64,000 bases of DNA from WTFV01 sp965203525. GTDB lineage: Bacteria > Acidobacteriota > Vicinamibacteria > Vicinamibacterales > UBA8438. Below are positions 33,019 to 41,495 of the stretch, one piece after another. The notes below the pieces were generated by a model that saw only the letters and a list, made by a program, of their open reading frames with translations, was not told where the DNA came from and did not search any database. Within the stretch, counting starts at the first letter, position 1. Each line of letters opens with the position of its first letter. A program made the position numbers and the translations under genes. The DNA lies in NCBI GenBank assembly GCA_965203525.1, contig OZ241898.1, positions 4,464,001-4,528,000 of the forward strand, given 5' to 3'.

Positions 33019-33225
33019 CCCCGCGGGTTCGCGACCGCGAACCGGACCGGGACCGACGTCACGCCCCGCTCCCGCCGGGAGCAAGGCGAAAGGTCACGCG
33101 AACGAACCGGTTGGGCTCGTCGTGACCCGCGGGTTCGACCGCGAACCGGACCGGTCCGGCCGTCACGCCCCGCTCCCGCCGGGAACGAGGCGAAAGGTCA
33201 CGCGAACGAACCGGTTGGGCTCGTC
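33015..33225. repeat. Tandem duplication (about 105 bp) covering the 3' end of the AlbA gene
   Basis: 33015-33121 and 33122-33225 are near-identical (differences include three small indels and a few substitutions). The second copy contains the last 21 codons and stop of the minus-strand AlbA gene; the first is a spare copy of that end, with its own in-frame-looking stop, lying against the stop of the zinc-ribbon gene. Confidence 0.9.
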
Positions 33226-34359
33226 GTGCAGCAGTTCCGGATCCGTGCCGTTGAACGCGGACATCTCGCGGCGCATCGTCAGCCAGCCTCGGCCCCGCCG
33301 CTCCATGAAACCCATCCCCGCCATGAAGTGGGCCAGGGACTCGTTTCTCGACCGCGGGTTGGCGCCGGCGCGCACGCGCTCCGCCGTCATGTGGTTGGGA
33401 AGGCGGCCCGGACTGGTCACGTCGACGCGCCGGTCGAACACTTCGAGCAGCACCTTGGCGCCGGTGACGGCGTAGTCGCGATGCGTCACCGCGTTCGTCA
33501 GCGCCTCGCGGACCGCGCGCCGGGGCAGCAAGTGGCGGTCCTCCCGCACGAGGCCCTCGTACGACTCGAAACGGCCGAGTCCGAGAAACCAACCCGTCGC
33601 CCGGTCCACCTGCTCGTCGAGACGCCCGGCCGCGTCGGCGACCTGCAGCACCTCCGAAGCGCGGTCGTCACCCGCGTAGGCCACGCACTCGATGCGGAAA
33701 TCGCGTGTCCGGGCGTAGCGCTGCGGGTCTCTTCCGAACGCCAGCACGCCATAGAGCGTCGCGCGCGGCTCCCCCCCCACCTCGACGAGCACGTCGCGGT
33801 TGCGGAGGTCGTCTTCCGGGTCCGGTTGCGGCTCGCCGTCCACGTCGAACCCCAGACGTTTCAGGTACGCGCGAAACGCCTCCAGGTCGATGTGCGCAGG
33901 CGGCGCGTCCAGGATGGCGCGTTCTTCGGTCAGGATGTACCCGAACGCGTTGTAGAGCTCCTGGAGTTCCGTCGGCGACGGTTCCACGCTGCTGCGCTCG
34001 CGCCGAACCCAGACCCGGCCGCCGTAGCGCAGGGGCTCGAATCCGCGTTGCCGCGGGATCTCGATCCAGTGCACCCAGCCCGCCGACGGATCCTCGTGAC
34101 GTCCGGTGCGGGCGTGAACGGGCGCGCTGCAGCCGGTCTGGAGGAACCCGGCCAGGCGCTCCTGCACGCGCTCCGTGTCTTCCCTGACGCCCGTGACCGC
34201 CTTCGAGTCCTCCACGCCCAGCACGAGCAGACCGCCCTCGGTGTTCGCGAAGGCGCACATCGCCCTGCCGACGGCCGACAGGTCCCCGAGCCCGCGCTTG
34301 AACTCCGTGTGCCTGTTCTCGCCCGCCTCGATGCGGCGAACGACGTCGCGCCATTCCAT
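33163..34359 (-). CDS. AlbA/Schlafen-type ATP-binding protein (divergent AAA-4 plus GHKL-like C-terminus)
   Basis: 398 residues. The N-terminal AlbA_2 (Schlafen) domain shows His-Thr-Glu-Phe-Lys-Arg and Cys-Ala-Phe-Ala-Asn-Thr-Glu-Gly-Gly-Leu-Leu-Val-Leu-Gly-Val-Glu-Asp. The C-terminal half has Arg-Glu-Ala-Leu-Thr-Asn-Ala-Val-Thr-His-Arg-Asp-Tyr and Gly-Arg-Gly-Trp, as in the HATPase_c_4 domain that accompanies AlbA_2 in bacterial putative transcriptional regulators. It starts 5 bp after the ADP-ribosylglycohydrolase stop, so the two are an operon. Role unknown; Schlafen-type proteins include tRNA-cutting enzymes and regulators. The 3' end is duplicated just downstream. Confidence 0.85.
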   Translation of the reverse strand: MEWRDVVRRIEAGENRHTEFKRGLGDLSAVGRAMCAFANTEGGLLVLGVEDSKAVTGVREDTERVQERLAGFLQTGCSAPVHARTGRHEDPSAGWVHWIEIPRQRGFEPLRYGGRVWVRRERSSVEPSPTELQELYNAFGYILTEERAILDAPPAHIDLEAFRAYLKRLGFDVDGEPQPDPEDDLRNRDVLVEVGGEPRATLYGVLAFGRDPQRYARTRDFRIECVAYAGDDRASEVLQVADAAGRLDEQVDRATGWFLGLGRFESYEGLVREDRHLLPRRAVREALTNAVTHRDYAVTGAKVLLEVFDRRVDVTSPGRLPNHMTAERVRAGANPRSRNESLAHFMAGMGFMERRGRGWLTMRREMSAFNGTDPELLHDEPNRFVRVTFRLVPGGSGA

Positions 34360-34364
34360 GCGGG

Positions 34365-35441
34365 TTACCGGGTGTGCGGCACGTCCGTTCCACTCCGCGC
34401 CCGCGAGCCGTCGGCCGCGCCCGCCGCTTGCAGGCGGTCCGCGTACGACTCCGGCGGCGTCCGTCCGGCGCGAATCTCCGCGATCCGCCGGCGCCAGCGC
34501 GCCGGAATCGCGTCGATCCCGAACCGCGCGCCGAGCACGGCGCCCGCGGCCGCGCCGTTGGTGTCCGTGTCGCCCCCGGCCTCGACGACGCTGCGCAGGC
34601 CCTGCTCGAAGCCGGGCGCGCGCCAGAGCGCGATCAACGCGAGCCGCAGCGTCAGCAGCGTGTATCCCTTCGAGTCGTCGTCGGCGCGGACGTCGCCCAC
34701 CTCCGCGCCGGCCGCGCCGCGGACCGCCTCGCGGACCGACCGGGGCGCGCGCGCCTCGTAGCCGTACTGCTGCAGTTCGGGCAGCGCGGCCCGCACGCCT
34801 TCGACGCCCGCGTCGAGCAGCTCGTCGACCGCCGGCGTCTCGCCGCGCAGCGCCGCCGCGGCGGCCAGGTTCGCCAGCGCGCAGGACCAGCCGCAACGCC
34901 GATCCCAGTGGGTCGGCACGGCGCTGACGATGCTGTTGCGCACCAGCGCCGCCGCGTCGTCACGCCAGCGGACCGCGACGGGCGCGCAACGCATCAGCGC
35001 CCCGTTCCCGGCCTGCCCGCCGCCCCACGCGGTCCGCGACGCCTCGGTGATCGGCACGCCGGCCGGCTCCCGCGGCGGATCGGTCGCCCCGTGCGCCGTG
35101 CCGCGCCGGCGTCCCGGGCACCGCGGATAGTCCCCGCCGTACAGCTCGAGCACCTGGCCGGTCAGGCCCCCCATGCCGAGGCCGTTCGTCTCCGCCCAGT
35201 ACCAGAACCGGCGCCCCAGATCGTTCGGATCGAGCGGTCCCCGCTCGGCCGCCTCGGCGACGATCAGCGCCTGGGCGAGATCGTCGTCGTCCGGGTAGCC
35301 CGGCTGCGCCTCCATCTCGCGCACGCCGTCCGGATACGCCGCGGCAATCCGCCGTTTCGACCACCCCTCCTGCACGATTCCGAGCAGGTTGCCGGCCGCG
35401 ATTCCGACCATCAGCCCCCGCGCGCGATCGTTTTCGGACAT
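34365..35441 (-). CDS. ADP-ribosylglycohydrolase family protein
   Basis: 358 residues. The all-helical DraG/ARH fold is recognised from Gly-Ile-Ala-Ala-Gly-Asn-Leu-Leu-Gly near the start, an Asp-Asp-Asp-Asp cluster (51-54) where the family has the first metal-binding Asp-Asp-Thr, a Gly-Gly-Gly-Gln-Ala-Gly-Asn-Gly-Ala-Leu-Met-Arg segment, and the C-terminal Gly-Gly-Asp-Thr-Asp-Thr-Asn-Gly-Ala metal motif. These enzymes remove ADP-ribose from proteins or from other acceptors. Coupled with AlbA downstream; no ADP-ribosyltransferase gene is nearby. Confidence 0.88.
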   Translation of the reverse strand: MSENDRARGLMVGIAAGNLLGIVQEGWSKRRIAAAYPDGVREMEAQPGYPDDDDLAQALIVAEAAERGPLDPNDLGRRFWYWAETNGLGMGGLTGQVLELYGGDYPRCPGRRRGTAHGATDPPREPAGVPITEASRTAWGGGQAGNGALMRCAPVAVRWRDDAAALVRNSIVSAVPTHWDRRCGWSCALANLAAAAALRGETPAVDELLDAGVEGVRAALPELQQYGYEARAPRSVREAVRGAAGAEVGDVRADDDSKGYTLLTLRLALIALWRAPGFEQGLRSVVEAGGDTDTNGAAAGAVLGARFGIDAIPARWRRRIAEIRAGRTPPESYADRLQAAGAADGSRARSGTDVPHTR

Positions 35442-35448
35442 GGTTCGG

Positions 35449-35454
35449 ACTCTA
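35449..35454 (-). promoter_or_regulatory. -10-like hexamer TAGAGT before the ADP-ribosylglycohydrolase operon
   Basis: Minus-strand TAGAGT ends 7 nt before ATG 35441, giving a leaderless-type arrangement. No -35 box. Confidence 0.35.
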
Positions 35455-35511
35455 CCATCGAGAGCCGCCGCCGCGTCGGCCGTCAGGGGACGACCGGGAG
35501 CCGGTCTCGGG

Positions 35512-37365
35512 TTACCGGGCGTCCGCGGGCGCCAGCGCCGGCTGCCGGCCGCACCCGTCCGCGAACTCCCAGCCGCCGCTCTCCGCCTGCCGCCAGTAGC
35601 GGATCCGCGGGAGCGCGGGCGTCTCGTCGTAGGGATCGATCCGCACGAAGCCGTAGCAGGGCGGGAGATGCTCCGGGCGCAGGGCGGCCAGCAGCGCCGC
35701 GTCGGAGAGGCCGTGCCCGGCCCGCAGGCGCGCGAACTGCACCGGGGTGATGGTCCGCTGCCACGGGCCGCCGTTGACCACCACCGGCGCGAGGGCGTTG
35801 CGGACCGGCGAGAAGCCGTCGACGACGACGGTGCGGCCGAGCCGGGTGAGCTCCAGGACGCGCTGCCGCCAGTCGACCAGGTGGGTGTGGTTGCGCACGA
35901 ACACGGCGATGGGCGGCGCGCCGGGCGGGCCGGCCGCCTGCGCCGCCTCGATACGCCCGCCGTAGATCCGGTCGCGCGTCCGCCAGAAGTAGTCGAACAG
36001 CCCGCCGCGGCTGCCGGGCAGGCGCGGGCACTCGCGCACCGGCGGACCCTGCGGGTCGAACTGCGTCAGCGGCCGTTCGAAGCGCCGGCGGGCGCGGCGC
36101 GCCGCCGCCCGGTAGTCGCAGAGGGCGACGAGCTCGTCGTCGCGCAGGCCGTCCATCGATGCCGCGAGCAGTCCCGCCTCGTGCGCCCGCTGCGCCAGCG
36201 GCCTGAACGGATCGTCGCGCGGCAGGGAATCGACCAGGAACGACGGTCCCTGCGCCCGCGCCGCGGCGAGGTCCCAGGCGGGAGGCCGCACGTCGCCGGC
36301 GTCGAGGTCCACCCGGAACTGCTGCCACGGCATCCGGAAGAGGACGTAGCGCAGCATCTCCGGCGCCGCCGCGCCGAGGTCGGTGATCCCCTCGGCGGCC
36401 AGCCCGTGCGTCAACCCGGCGCCTTCGTCCGCGAAGTTGTCGATGACCGGGTAGCGCGCCTCGTGCTCGTCGAAGAAGGCGTCGACGGCGCGCGCCCGCG
36501 CGGGCCGCGCCAGATGCCGGCGGCCGGCCCGCTCGACGAACGGCTCCGGCCACGACGCGAAGCGATCCACGCGCCAGCCGATCTGGTGACCGTGCTCCAC
36601 GTAAATCCGGCCGTCCTCCGAGCGCCAGGATCCGCCGGCCGCCACGGTGACGCGGGCTCCGGGCGCCCCGAGCGCCTGCTCCACCCGTTGCGCCACCGCC
36701 GGAAAGAGCAGCGCGGCGTCGTGCTCGCCGGGCACGAGGACGAGCCGGTTCGCCCCCGAACCGGCGAACGCCGCCAGGGCGTCCACCGTGTCCGCGTGCG
36801 CCGCGAGCACGCGCCCGACCCGGGCGAGCGCCTCGGATTCCGTGCAGCCGAGCGCCGGATCCCCGGCCGCGCAGTCCGCGCCGGGAAGCCGGTCCAGCTC
36901 GAAGGTGTCGCCGTTCAGGACGAGGTCGGCCGCCCCCCCGCCTTCCGCGTCGAGCGCCTCCAGGAAGAGGGCGAACTCGTCCGCCCAGCGGAAGTCCTCG
37001 CCGGCATGCCACTCCCCGTCGGCGTCGCGGCCGGCGCCCAGGTGCAGATCGGCGATGACCACGGTCAGCCGTTGCGATCCGCCGTCCTGCGCGGGCGCCG
37101 GCAACGTCGCGGCCCGCGGCGCGAGGGCCGGCCACAGCGGCGCGGTCACCGCCGCGCAGGCCGCCGCGATCGCCACCAGGACGGCCAGGGCCGCCCCGCC
37201 CGGCCACGGGTTCGGCAGGACCGGCGGCACGCCGGCGCGGCCGGGACGGGAAGACGCGCCGCGCGGCCGGGCCCGGCCGGCCGCCGCGGCAACCGGTGAC
37301 GCGCGGCGCCACCAGGGCGCCGGCCTACGGCGTCCGAGCGAGCGAGAAGCGGGCGATTTCCTCAT
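35512..37365 (-). CDS. Membrane-anchored calcineurin-like metallophosphoesterase
   Basis: 617 residues. An Arg/Pro-rich N-terminus precedes one membrane helix (about 57-77), so the large domain is probably periplasmic. Phosphoesterase motifs are complete: Ile-Ala-Asp-Leu-His-Leu (Asp106, His108), Leu-Asn-Gly-Asp, Pro-Gly-Glu-His-Asp (Glu instead of the usual Asn), Glu-His-Gly-His and Asn-His-Thr-His. Thus it should bind two metals and cut a phosphoester; the substrate cannot be told. Its start overlaps the 3' end of the upstream PQQ-propeller gene by 41 bp in another frame, with AGGA just ahead of the ATG. The middle insert (about 330-500) is family-specific. Confidence 0.8.
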   Translation of the reverse strand: MRKSPASRSLGRRRPAPWWRRASPVAAAAGRARPRGASSRPGRAGVPPVLPNPWPGGAALAVLVAIAAACAAVTAPLWPALAPRAATLPAPAQDGGSQRLTVVIADLHLGAGRDADGEWHAGEDFRWADEFALFLEALDAEGGGAADLVLNGDTFELDRLPGADCAAGDPALGCTESEALARVGRVLAAHADTVDALAAFAGSGANRLVLVPGEHDAALLFPAVAQRVEQALGAPGARVTVAAGGSWRSEDGRIYVEHGHQIGWRVDRFASWPEPFVERAGRRHLARPARARAVDAFFDEHEARYPVIDNFADEGAGLTHGLAAEGITDLGAAAPEMLRYVLFRMPWQQFRVDLDAGDVRPPAWDLAAARAQGPSFLVDSLPRDDPFRPLAQRAHEAGLLAASMDGLRDDELVALCDYRAAARRARRRFERPLTQFDPQGPPVRECPRLPGSRGGLFDYFWRTRDRIYGGRIEAAQAAGPPGAPPIAVFVRNHTHLVDWRQRVLELTRLGRTVVVDGFSPVRNALAPVVVNGGPWQRTITPVQFARLRAGHGLSDAALLAALRPEHLPPCYGFVRIDPYDETPALPRIRYWRQAESGGWEFADGCGRQPALAPADAR

Positions 37366-38674
37366 CGTTCCTCGCAATCACGTGCCGGTTCGCGTAGGCC
37401 GGATGGGACCAGTTCACGTACGGTCCCTGCGCGCGGCGCCGCACGTAGGGACTCGTCGGAGCGATCAGGCGCGTGCGGCCGATCTCGTCGTAGCCCTCCG
37501 GCGAGAGCCGGGCGATCACCAGATCGCCGCCGTCGGTGTTGATGAAGTAGCGGTCGCCGTGGCGGACGAAGAACGCCGTCGCCCAGCGCGCCGGATCGCG
37601 GATCAGCGCGTCGGTCTCCCATACGCGCCGGCCGGTCCGCAGCTCCAGGCAGCGCAGGATCCCCTCGCCGTCCACCCCGTAGACGTGGTCGCCCCGGATC
37701 ACCGGCGTGCTGATCACCGAGTCGAGCGTATCGAAGTCGCGTCCGTGCCGCGGATCGCTCTCGCCGACCCCCTGCCAGACCAGCGCGGCGTCCGGACGGC
37801 TCTCGGCCAGCCGCAACATGCGCGCCCCGCCCCACTGCGAGGTGACGAACAGGTACGGACCGGCGCGCACCGGCGTCGACACGCTCATCCCCATGTCGAC
37901 GACGTGCGGCACCTCCCAGCGGACGGCGCCGGTCGCCGGGTCGAGGGAACTGACGGCGCGCGGATGCCAGACGATCAGTTGCGGCACGCCGGCGGCGTCG
38001 ATCAGGAACGGCGCCGAGTAGCCCGGCTCCCAGTCGGACGACAGCGCCTGCCAGAGCACCTCGCCGGTGCGCTTGTCGAAGGCGACCACCTTGGCGTCTG
38101 GTTCGCCGCCCACCAGGCAGATGAGCCGGCCGCCGTCGACCAGCGGCGCGCCGCTGATGCCCCACGACGGCACCGCGGCGTTGAAGTCGCGGACGTAGTC
38201 CTTGCGCCACAGGACCCGGCCGTCGGCCACGTCGAGCGCCCACAGGTCGCCCATCGCCCCGAGCGCGTAGACGCGCCCGCCGTCGACGGTCGGCGTCGCC
38301 CGCGGCCCGATGGCGTAGGCGAGCTGGAGGCCGGCGTAGTTGGTCTCCCACTCGTGGGTCCAGAGCACGGCGCCGGTCGCCTCGTCCAGGGCGAGGATCC
38401 GCTCGACCGCCGCGGTGCTGCGCGGGTCGGGACGGCGCGCGTCGGTGACGAAGACGCGGCCGTCCGCCACCGCCGGCCCGGCGTAGCCGCCGTGGACCGG
38501 CGTCCGCCACGCGGCGGTCAGGCCCGCCTCGGGAAACGTCTCGACGATGCCGGTCTCGGTCCAGACGCCGAGCCGGCCGGCGCCGCGCCACTCCGGCCAG
38601 TCGGCCGCGCGCAACGGCCACGCGGCGGCGGTGACGATGCCGACGACGCCGACGATCTTCAGGATGGCGCGCAT
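37325..38674 (-). CDS. Exported PQQ-like beta-propeller protein
   Basis: 449 residues. Signal peptide (cleaved near Ala-Ala/Asp-Trp-Pro), then Asp-Trp-Pro-Glu-Trp-Arg-Gly, the standard opening of Planctomycete/Acidobacteria PQQ-like propellers, and seven or so blades with Ala-Leu-Asp-x-x-Thr-Gly-x-x-x-Trp. No catalytic Asp or disulfide pair of true PQQ dehydrogenases and no haem, so it may be a binding or scaffold protein (BamB-like fold). It overlaps the phosphoesterase gene by 41 bp, indicating co-expression. It diverges from the sigma-factor operon. Confidence 0.85.
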   Translation of the reverse strand: MRAILKIVGVVGIVTAAAWPLRAADWPEWRGAGRLGVWTETGIVETFPEAGLTAAWRTPVHGGYAGPAVADGRVFVTDARRPDPRSTAAVERILALDEATGAVLWTHEWETNYAGLQLAYAIGPRATPTVDGGRVYALGAMGDLWALDVADGRVLWRKDYVRDFNAAVPSWGISGAPLVDGGRLICLVGGEPDAKVVAFDKRTGEVLWQALSSDWEPGYSAPFLIDAAGVPQLIVWHPRAVSSLDPATGAVRWEVPHVVDMGMSVSTPVRAGPYLFVTSQWGGARMLRLAESRPDAALVWQGVGESDPRHGRDFDTLDSVISTPVIRGDHVYGVDGEGILRCLELRTGRRVWETDALIRDPARWATAFFVRHGDRYFINTDGGDLVIARLSPEGYDEIGRTRLIAPTSPYVRRRAQGPYVNWSHPAYANRHVIARNDEEIARFSLARTP

Positions 38675-38878
38675 CCGTCCATCGTCTCACATTCGGGGAC
38701 GTCCCGGATCGACTGCGAGAACGCGGAAGTCATGCCGTCATGCGCCCGCGGCGGCCCGGTTGTCATCCCGCCGGCGGAAGGCAGCATGAGCATGCGCGAC
38801 AGCCGGATTCGTCCGAGTCCGGGCGTGCCGGCCAGGACCGGCGCCGCCGGGAGATACTTGATGCCGGCCGGGGCCGAT

Positions 38879-38908
38879 TTGACCCGGCGCGGGTGCGCGC
38901 GCGAAACT
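38879..38908 (+). promoter_or_regulatory. Possible promoter of the sigma factor operon
   Basis: TTGACC (38879-38884), 18-bp spacer, GAAACT (38903-38908), ending 8 nt before the GTG start at 38917. If real, the sigma-factor message is leaderless. The upstream part of the 242-bp divergent gap shows nothing else clear. Confidence 0.35.
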
Positions 38909-38916
38909 AGCGCCTT

Positions 38917-39549
38917 GTGCCCGCCGACCCGCCGCCTGCGCCTGCCGACTCCACGGACGCCCTCGTCGAGGCCTGTCTGCGGGGAGACCAGGCGGCGTGG
39001 GAGGCCATCGTGCGCCGCTACCGCCGGAAAGTGTTCAACGTCGCGTACACGTTCGTCGGGCGCCACGAGGAGGCCGAGGATCTGACGCAGGACATCTTCC
39101 TGAAGGTCTTCAAGGCGCTCGGCACGTTCGACCGCCGGGCCAACTTCACCACGTGGATCATCAGCGTCAGCCGCAACCTGTGCATCGACCACTACCGGCG
39201 CGTGCGGAAGGAACGCGAGGTGGTCGATCACCGGGTGGACGCGAGCGAGCTCACCCCGATCGCCGGGGGCGTCGACGCGTTCGCGCGGCTCGATCGCTTC
39301 GACCGGCGGGCGTTGTTGCGCGAGGCGCTCGCGGCGCTGCCGGAGACGCTCCGGACGGCGGTCGCCATGCGCGACCTGCAGGAACTGTCCTACCAGGAAA
39401 TCGCCGGACGGCTGGGTCTTCCGGACGGCACGGTGAAGTCGCGGATCAACCGGGGACGCCACGAGCTGGCGCGGCAGGTGCTCCGCATCGAACGCGCGCG
39501 CCGCGCAGACGCCCCGCCGCGCGCACGCGAGACCACCGTCACCCCCTGA
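38917..39549 (+). CDS. ECF-like RNA polymerase sigma factor
   Basis: 210 residues. Region 2 has Phe-Asn-Val-Ala-Tyr-Thr-Phe and Glu-Ala-Glu-Asp-Leu-Thr-Gln-Asp-Ile-Phe-Leu-Lys-Val-Phe, then Phe-x-Thr-Trp-Ile; region 4 has Leu-Pro-Glu-Thr-Leu-Arg-Thr-Ala-Val and Tyr-Gln-Glu-Ile-Ala-x-x-Leu-Gly-Leu-Pro-x-Gly-Thr-Val-Lys-Ser-Arg-Ile-Asn-Arg-Gly. The start is GTG 38917 since no other in-frame start lies upstream close by. It leads an operon with a STAS anti-anti-sigma protein (15-bp gap) and a small unknown protein. No zinc-binding anti-sigma factor gene follows, which is unusual for an ECF sigma. Confidence 0.93.
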   Translation: MPADPPPAPADSTDALVEACLRGDQAAWEAIVRRYRRKVFNVAYTFVGRHEEAEDLTQDIFLKVFKALGTFDRRANFTTWIISVSRNLCIDHYRRVRKEREVVDHRVDASELTPIAGGVDAFARLDRFDRRALLREALAALPETLRTAVAMRDLQELSYQEIAGRLGLPDGTVKSRINRGRHELARQVLRIERARRADAPPRARETTVTP

Positions 39550-39564
39550 GCGGAGAGCACGGCA

Positions 39565-39906
39565 ATGAACCTGTCAAGCGAACGTGTCGGCAAGGCGGTC
39601 GTCGTCCGGGTCGGCGAGGCCAAACTGACCTACCAGATCCTCTCGACGTTCGCCGATTCGGTGACGAAGCTGCTGGCGGCCGGCGAGAAGCGGGTGATCA
39701 TCGACATGTCGCGGGTCGTGTACGTCGACAGCGCGACCATCGGCTGCCTGATGGACCTCTACCGCCAGACCGACAAGGCGGGCGGAGCGATCAAGCTCGC
39801 CGGCGTGCGGAAGCGCGTCGAGACGATGCTGACCATGACGGGCGCGCACAATTTCATCGAGCTGCACGCCGACGAGGCGGGCGCCGCCGGCAGCTTCGGG
39901 GAATGA
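39565..39906 (+). CDS. STAS-domain anti-sigma factor antagonist
   Basis: 113 residues forming one STAS domain. The phosphorylatable Ser is Ser56 in Tyr-Val-Asp-Ser-Ala-Thr-Ile-Gly; the following helix and Leu-x-x-Val-Arg-Lys-Arg-Val strand fit SpoIIAA/RsbV. In its non-phosphorylated form such a protein binds an anti-sigma kinase (RsbW/SpoIIAB). No kinase is encoded in the window, so it must use one elsewhere or a different partner. GGAGA lies ahead of the start. The stop overlaps the next gene by 4 bp. Confidence 0.92.
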   Translation: MNLSSERVGKAVVVRVGEAKLTYQILSTFADSVTKLLAAGEKRVIIDMSRVVYVDSATIGCLMDLYRQTDKAGGAIKLAGVRKRVETMLTMTGAHNFIELHADEAGAAGSFGE

Positions 39907-40208
39907 ACATGCGCACGATCAAGACGACCTCGGGCACCGAGATCACGCTGGACGGCGACCTGCTGGCGGTTCTCGAAACGCTGTACCACGAGCTCCACGT
40001 CCGCCACGGACTCGATTACAGCTTCGAGGACACGATGCGGGAGATCCGGCACCTGATCGGCCAGATGGCGGAGACGGAACGCGAGACGTACCTGCTCGAA
40101 AGCCTCTTCCTCAACTCCGTGACCTACGAGAACGAAAAGCTCGGCGCGTACGTCCGCAGGCTCACCTCCGAATCGGGACCGCCGGCCGCGCCCGCCGAGC
40201 GCTCCTGA
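39903..40208 (+). CDS. Small unknown protein of the sigma/STAS operon
   Basis: 101 residues, soluble, mostly alpha-helical after a short beta hairpin (Thr-Ser-Gly-Thr-Glu-Ile-Thr-Leu-Asp-Gly-Asp). The segment Tyr-His-Glu-Leu-His-Val-Arg-His-Gly-Leu-Asp-Tyr-Ser-Phe-Glu-Asp is distinctive. I do not recognise the family. It is coupled by ATGA overlap to the STAS gene, so it probably belongs to the same switch, as an effector or sensor-linked component (inference). Confidence 0.8.
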   Translation: MNMRTIKTTSGTEITLDGDLLAVLETLYHELHVRHGLDYSFEDTMREIRHLIGQMAETERETYLLESLFLNSVTYENEKLGAYVRRLTSESGPPAAPAERS

Positions 40209-40304
40209 ACCGCGGTCCCGGCCGCCGCGGCCAGACCGTGAAGGCTCCGCCGGCAGGAATCGAGCGCCGCCCGGCCTGCGGAACCGCGGTCCCGGCCGTC
40301 GCGG
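40207..40304. repeat. 24-bp direct repeat 74 bp apart between convergent genes
   Basis: GAACCGCGGTCCCGGCCG followed by SCGCGG occurs at 40207-40230, beginning at the stop codon of the preceding gene, and at 40281-40304, ending 5 bp before the lpxC stop. It fills most of the 101-bp gap. Confidence 0.85.
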
Positions 40305-40309
40305 GGGGA

Positions 40310-41218
40310 TCAGCGCACCGGGACGGCGTCCGGGCTCACCGCGGGGACGGCTCGCGCGGGCGGTTCGGACGGGGACTGGACGAAGCGCCACGCGTCCTGC
40401 TCGTCGAGAATCTTCCGGGCGAAGCCGGCGTGCAGGGCGTGTCCGCCTCGATGGGCGACCACGTGCCCGATGATCGGGTGCCCGACGAGCGCCAGATCGC
40501 CGATCACGTCGAGGATCTTGTGGCGGACGAACTCGTCCTCGAAGCGGAGGGTGTTGTTGAGAAAACCGGTCTCGCCGAGCACGATGGCGTTGTCGAGCGA
40601 CCCGCCGAGCGCGAGCCCCTTCTTGCGCAACTGCTCGACCTCCTTCAGGAAGCCGAAGGTGCGCGCCGGCGCGATCTCCTCGACGAACGTCTCCTCGGTC
40701 ACCTGCTGGGTCCGCGACTGGTGCCGCAGCAGCGGGTGGTCGAAGCTGATGCTGTAGGTCACCTTGAAATGGTCGGAAGGATATACGGCAATCCGCTTGC
40801 TGCCGTTCGAGAGCGCGATCGGCCGCAGGATCTTCAGGAAGCGCCGGGGAGCCTTCAACGTCTTGCGGCCGGCTTCGTGCACGAGGTAGACGAACGAGGC
40901 CGCGCTGCCGTCCATGATCGGCACTTCGGCCTGATCCAGCTCGACGCTGACGTTGTCGACGCCCATCCCGACGAGCGCCGCCAGCAGATGCTCGACCGTG
41001 CCGACCGAGGCCGCGTCCTGCGCGAGCCCGGTGGCGTAGCTGATGCCGGCGATCCGCTCCGCCACCGCGGGAACTTCCAGACCGTCAAGGTCGAGGCGCT
41101 TGAAACGGATGCCGTGATCGGCGGGGGCAGGCTTGAGTCGAAGGGTCACCTTCCGCCCCGAATGGAGCCCGATGCCCGTGCACTTGACCGACCGCCCGAG
41201 TGTCCGCTGGATCGTCAT
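40310..41218 (-). CDS. lpxC: UDP-3-O-acyl-N-acetylglucosamine deacetylase
   Basis: 302 residues, full length. LpxC carries out the first committed step of lipid A synthesis in the cytoplasm. Zinc ligands are placed at His77 (Gly-Thr-Val-Glu-His-Leu-Leu), His233 and Asp237 (Val-Arg-His-Lys-Ile-Leu-Asp), with the catalytic His260 in Ala-His-Arg-Gly-Gly-His. The start Met-Thr-Ile-Gln-Arg-Thr-Leu agrees with other LpxC. Its presence shows the organism makes LPS. The C-terminal 30 residues are Pro/Ala-rich and not conserved. It stands alone, not within a fab/lpx cluster. Confidence 0.97.
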   Translation of the reverse strand: MTIQRTLGRSVKCTGIGLHSGRKVTLRLKPAPADHGIRFKRLDLDGLEVPAVAERIAGISYATGLAQDAASVGTVEHLLAALVGMGVDNVSVELDQAEVPIMDGSAASFVYLVHEAGRKTLKAPRRFLKILRPIALSNGSKRIAVYPSDHFKVTYSISFDHPLLRHQSRTQQVTEETFVEEIAPARTFGFLKEVEQLRKKGLALGGSLDNAIVLGETGFLNNTLRFEDEFVRHKILDVIGDLALVGHPIIGHVVAHRGGHALHAGFARKILDEQDAWRFVQSPSEPPARAVPAVSPDAVPVR

Positions 41219-41495
41219 TCCGAGCGACCGTGAGCCTCCCGCAACGCATCGGTTCGGCAGGACACGTCGGCCTCCTTCCGCCCGATCCCTCGTCCCCCCG
41301 GGAACGCGTCCCGGGAGTCTCGCTTCGCCAGCCGCTCGCAACGGGTGGTTCGGGCGGTGCCTGTCCGACCGACGGTCATCGGTCGCCGCGCGGCGTGGCC
41401 CTTATACCACACACGGCCAGCGTCTTTGGATCTATCGGCCCTTGCGCGGCCAACTTTAACGGAATTCGACCGGCGGACGCCAGCCGCCGCCGGCG

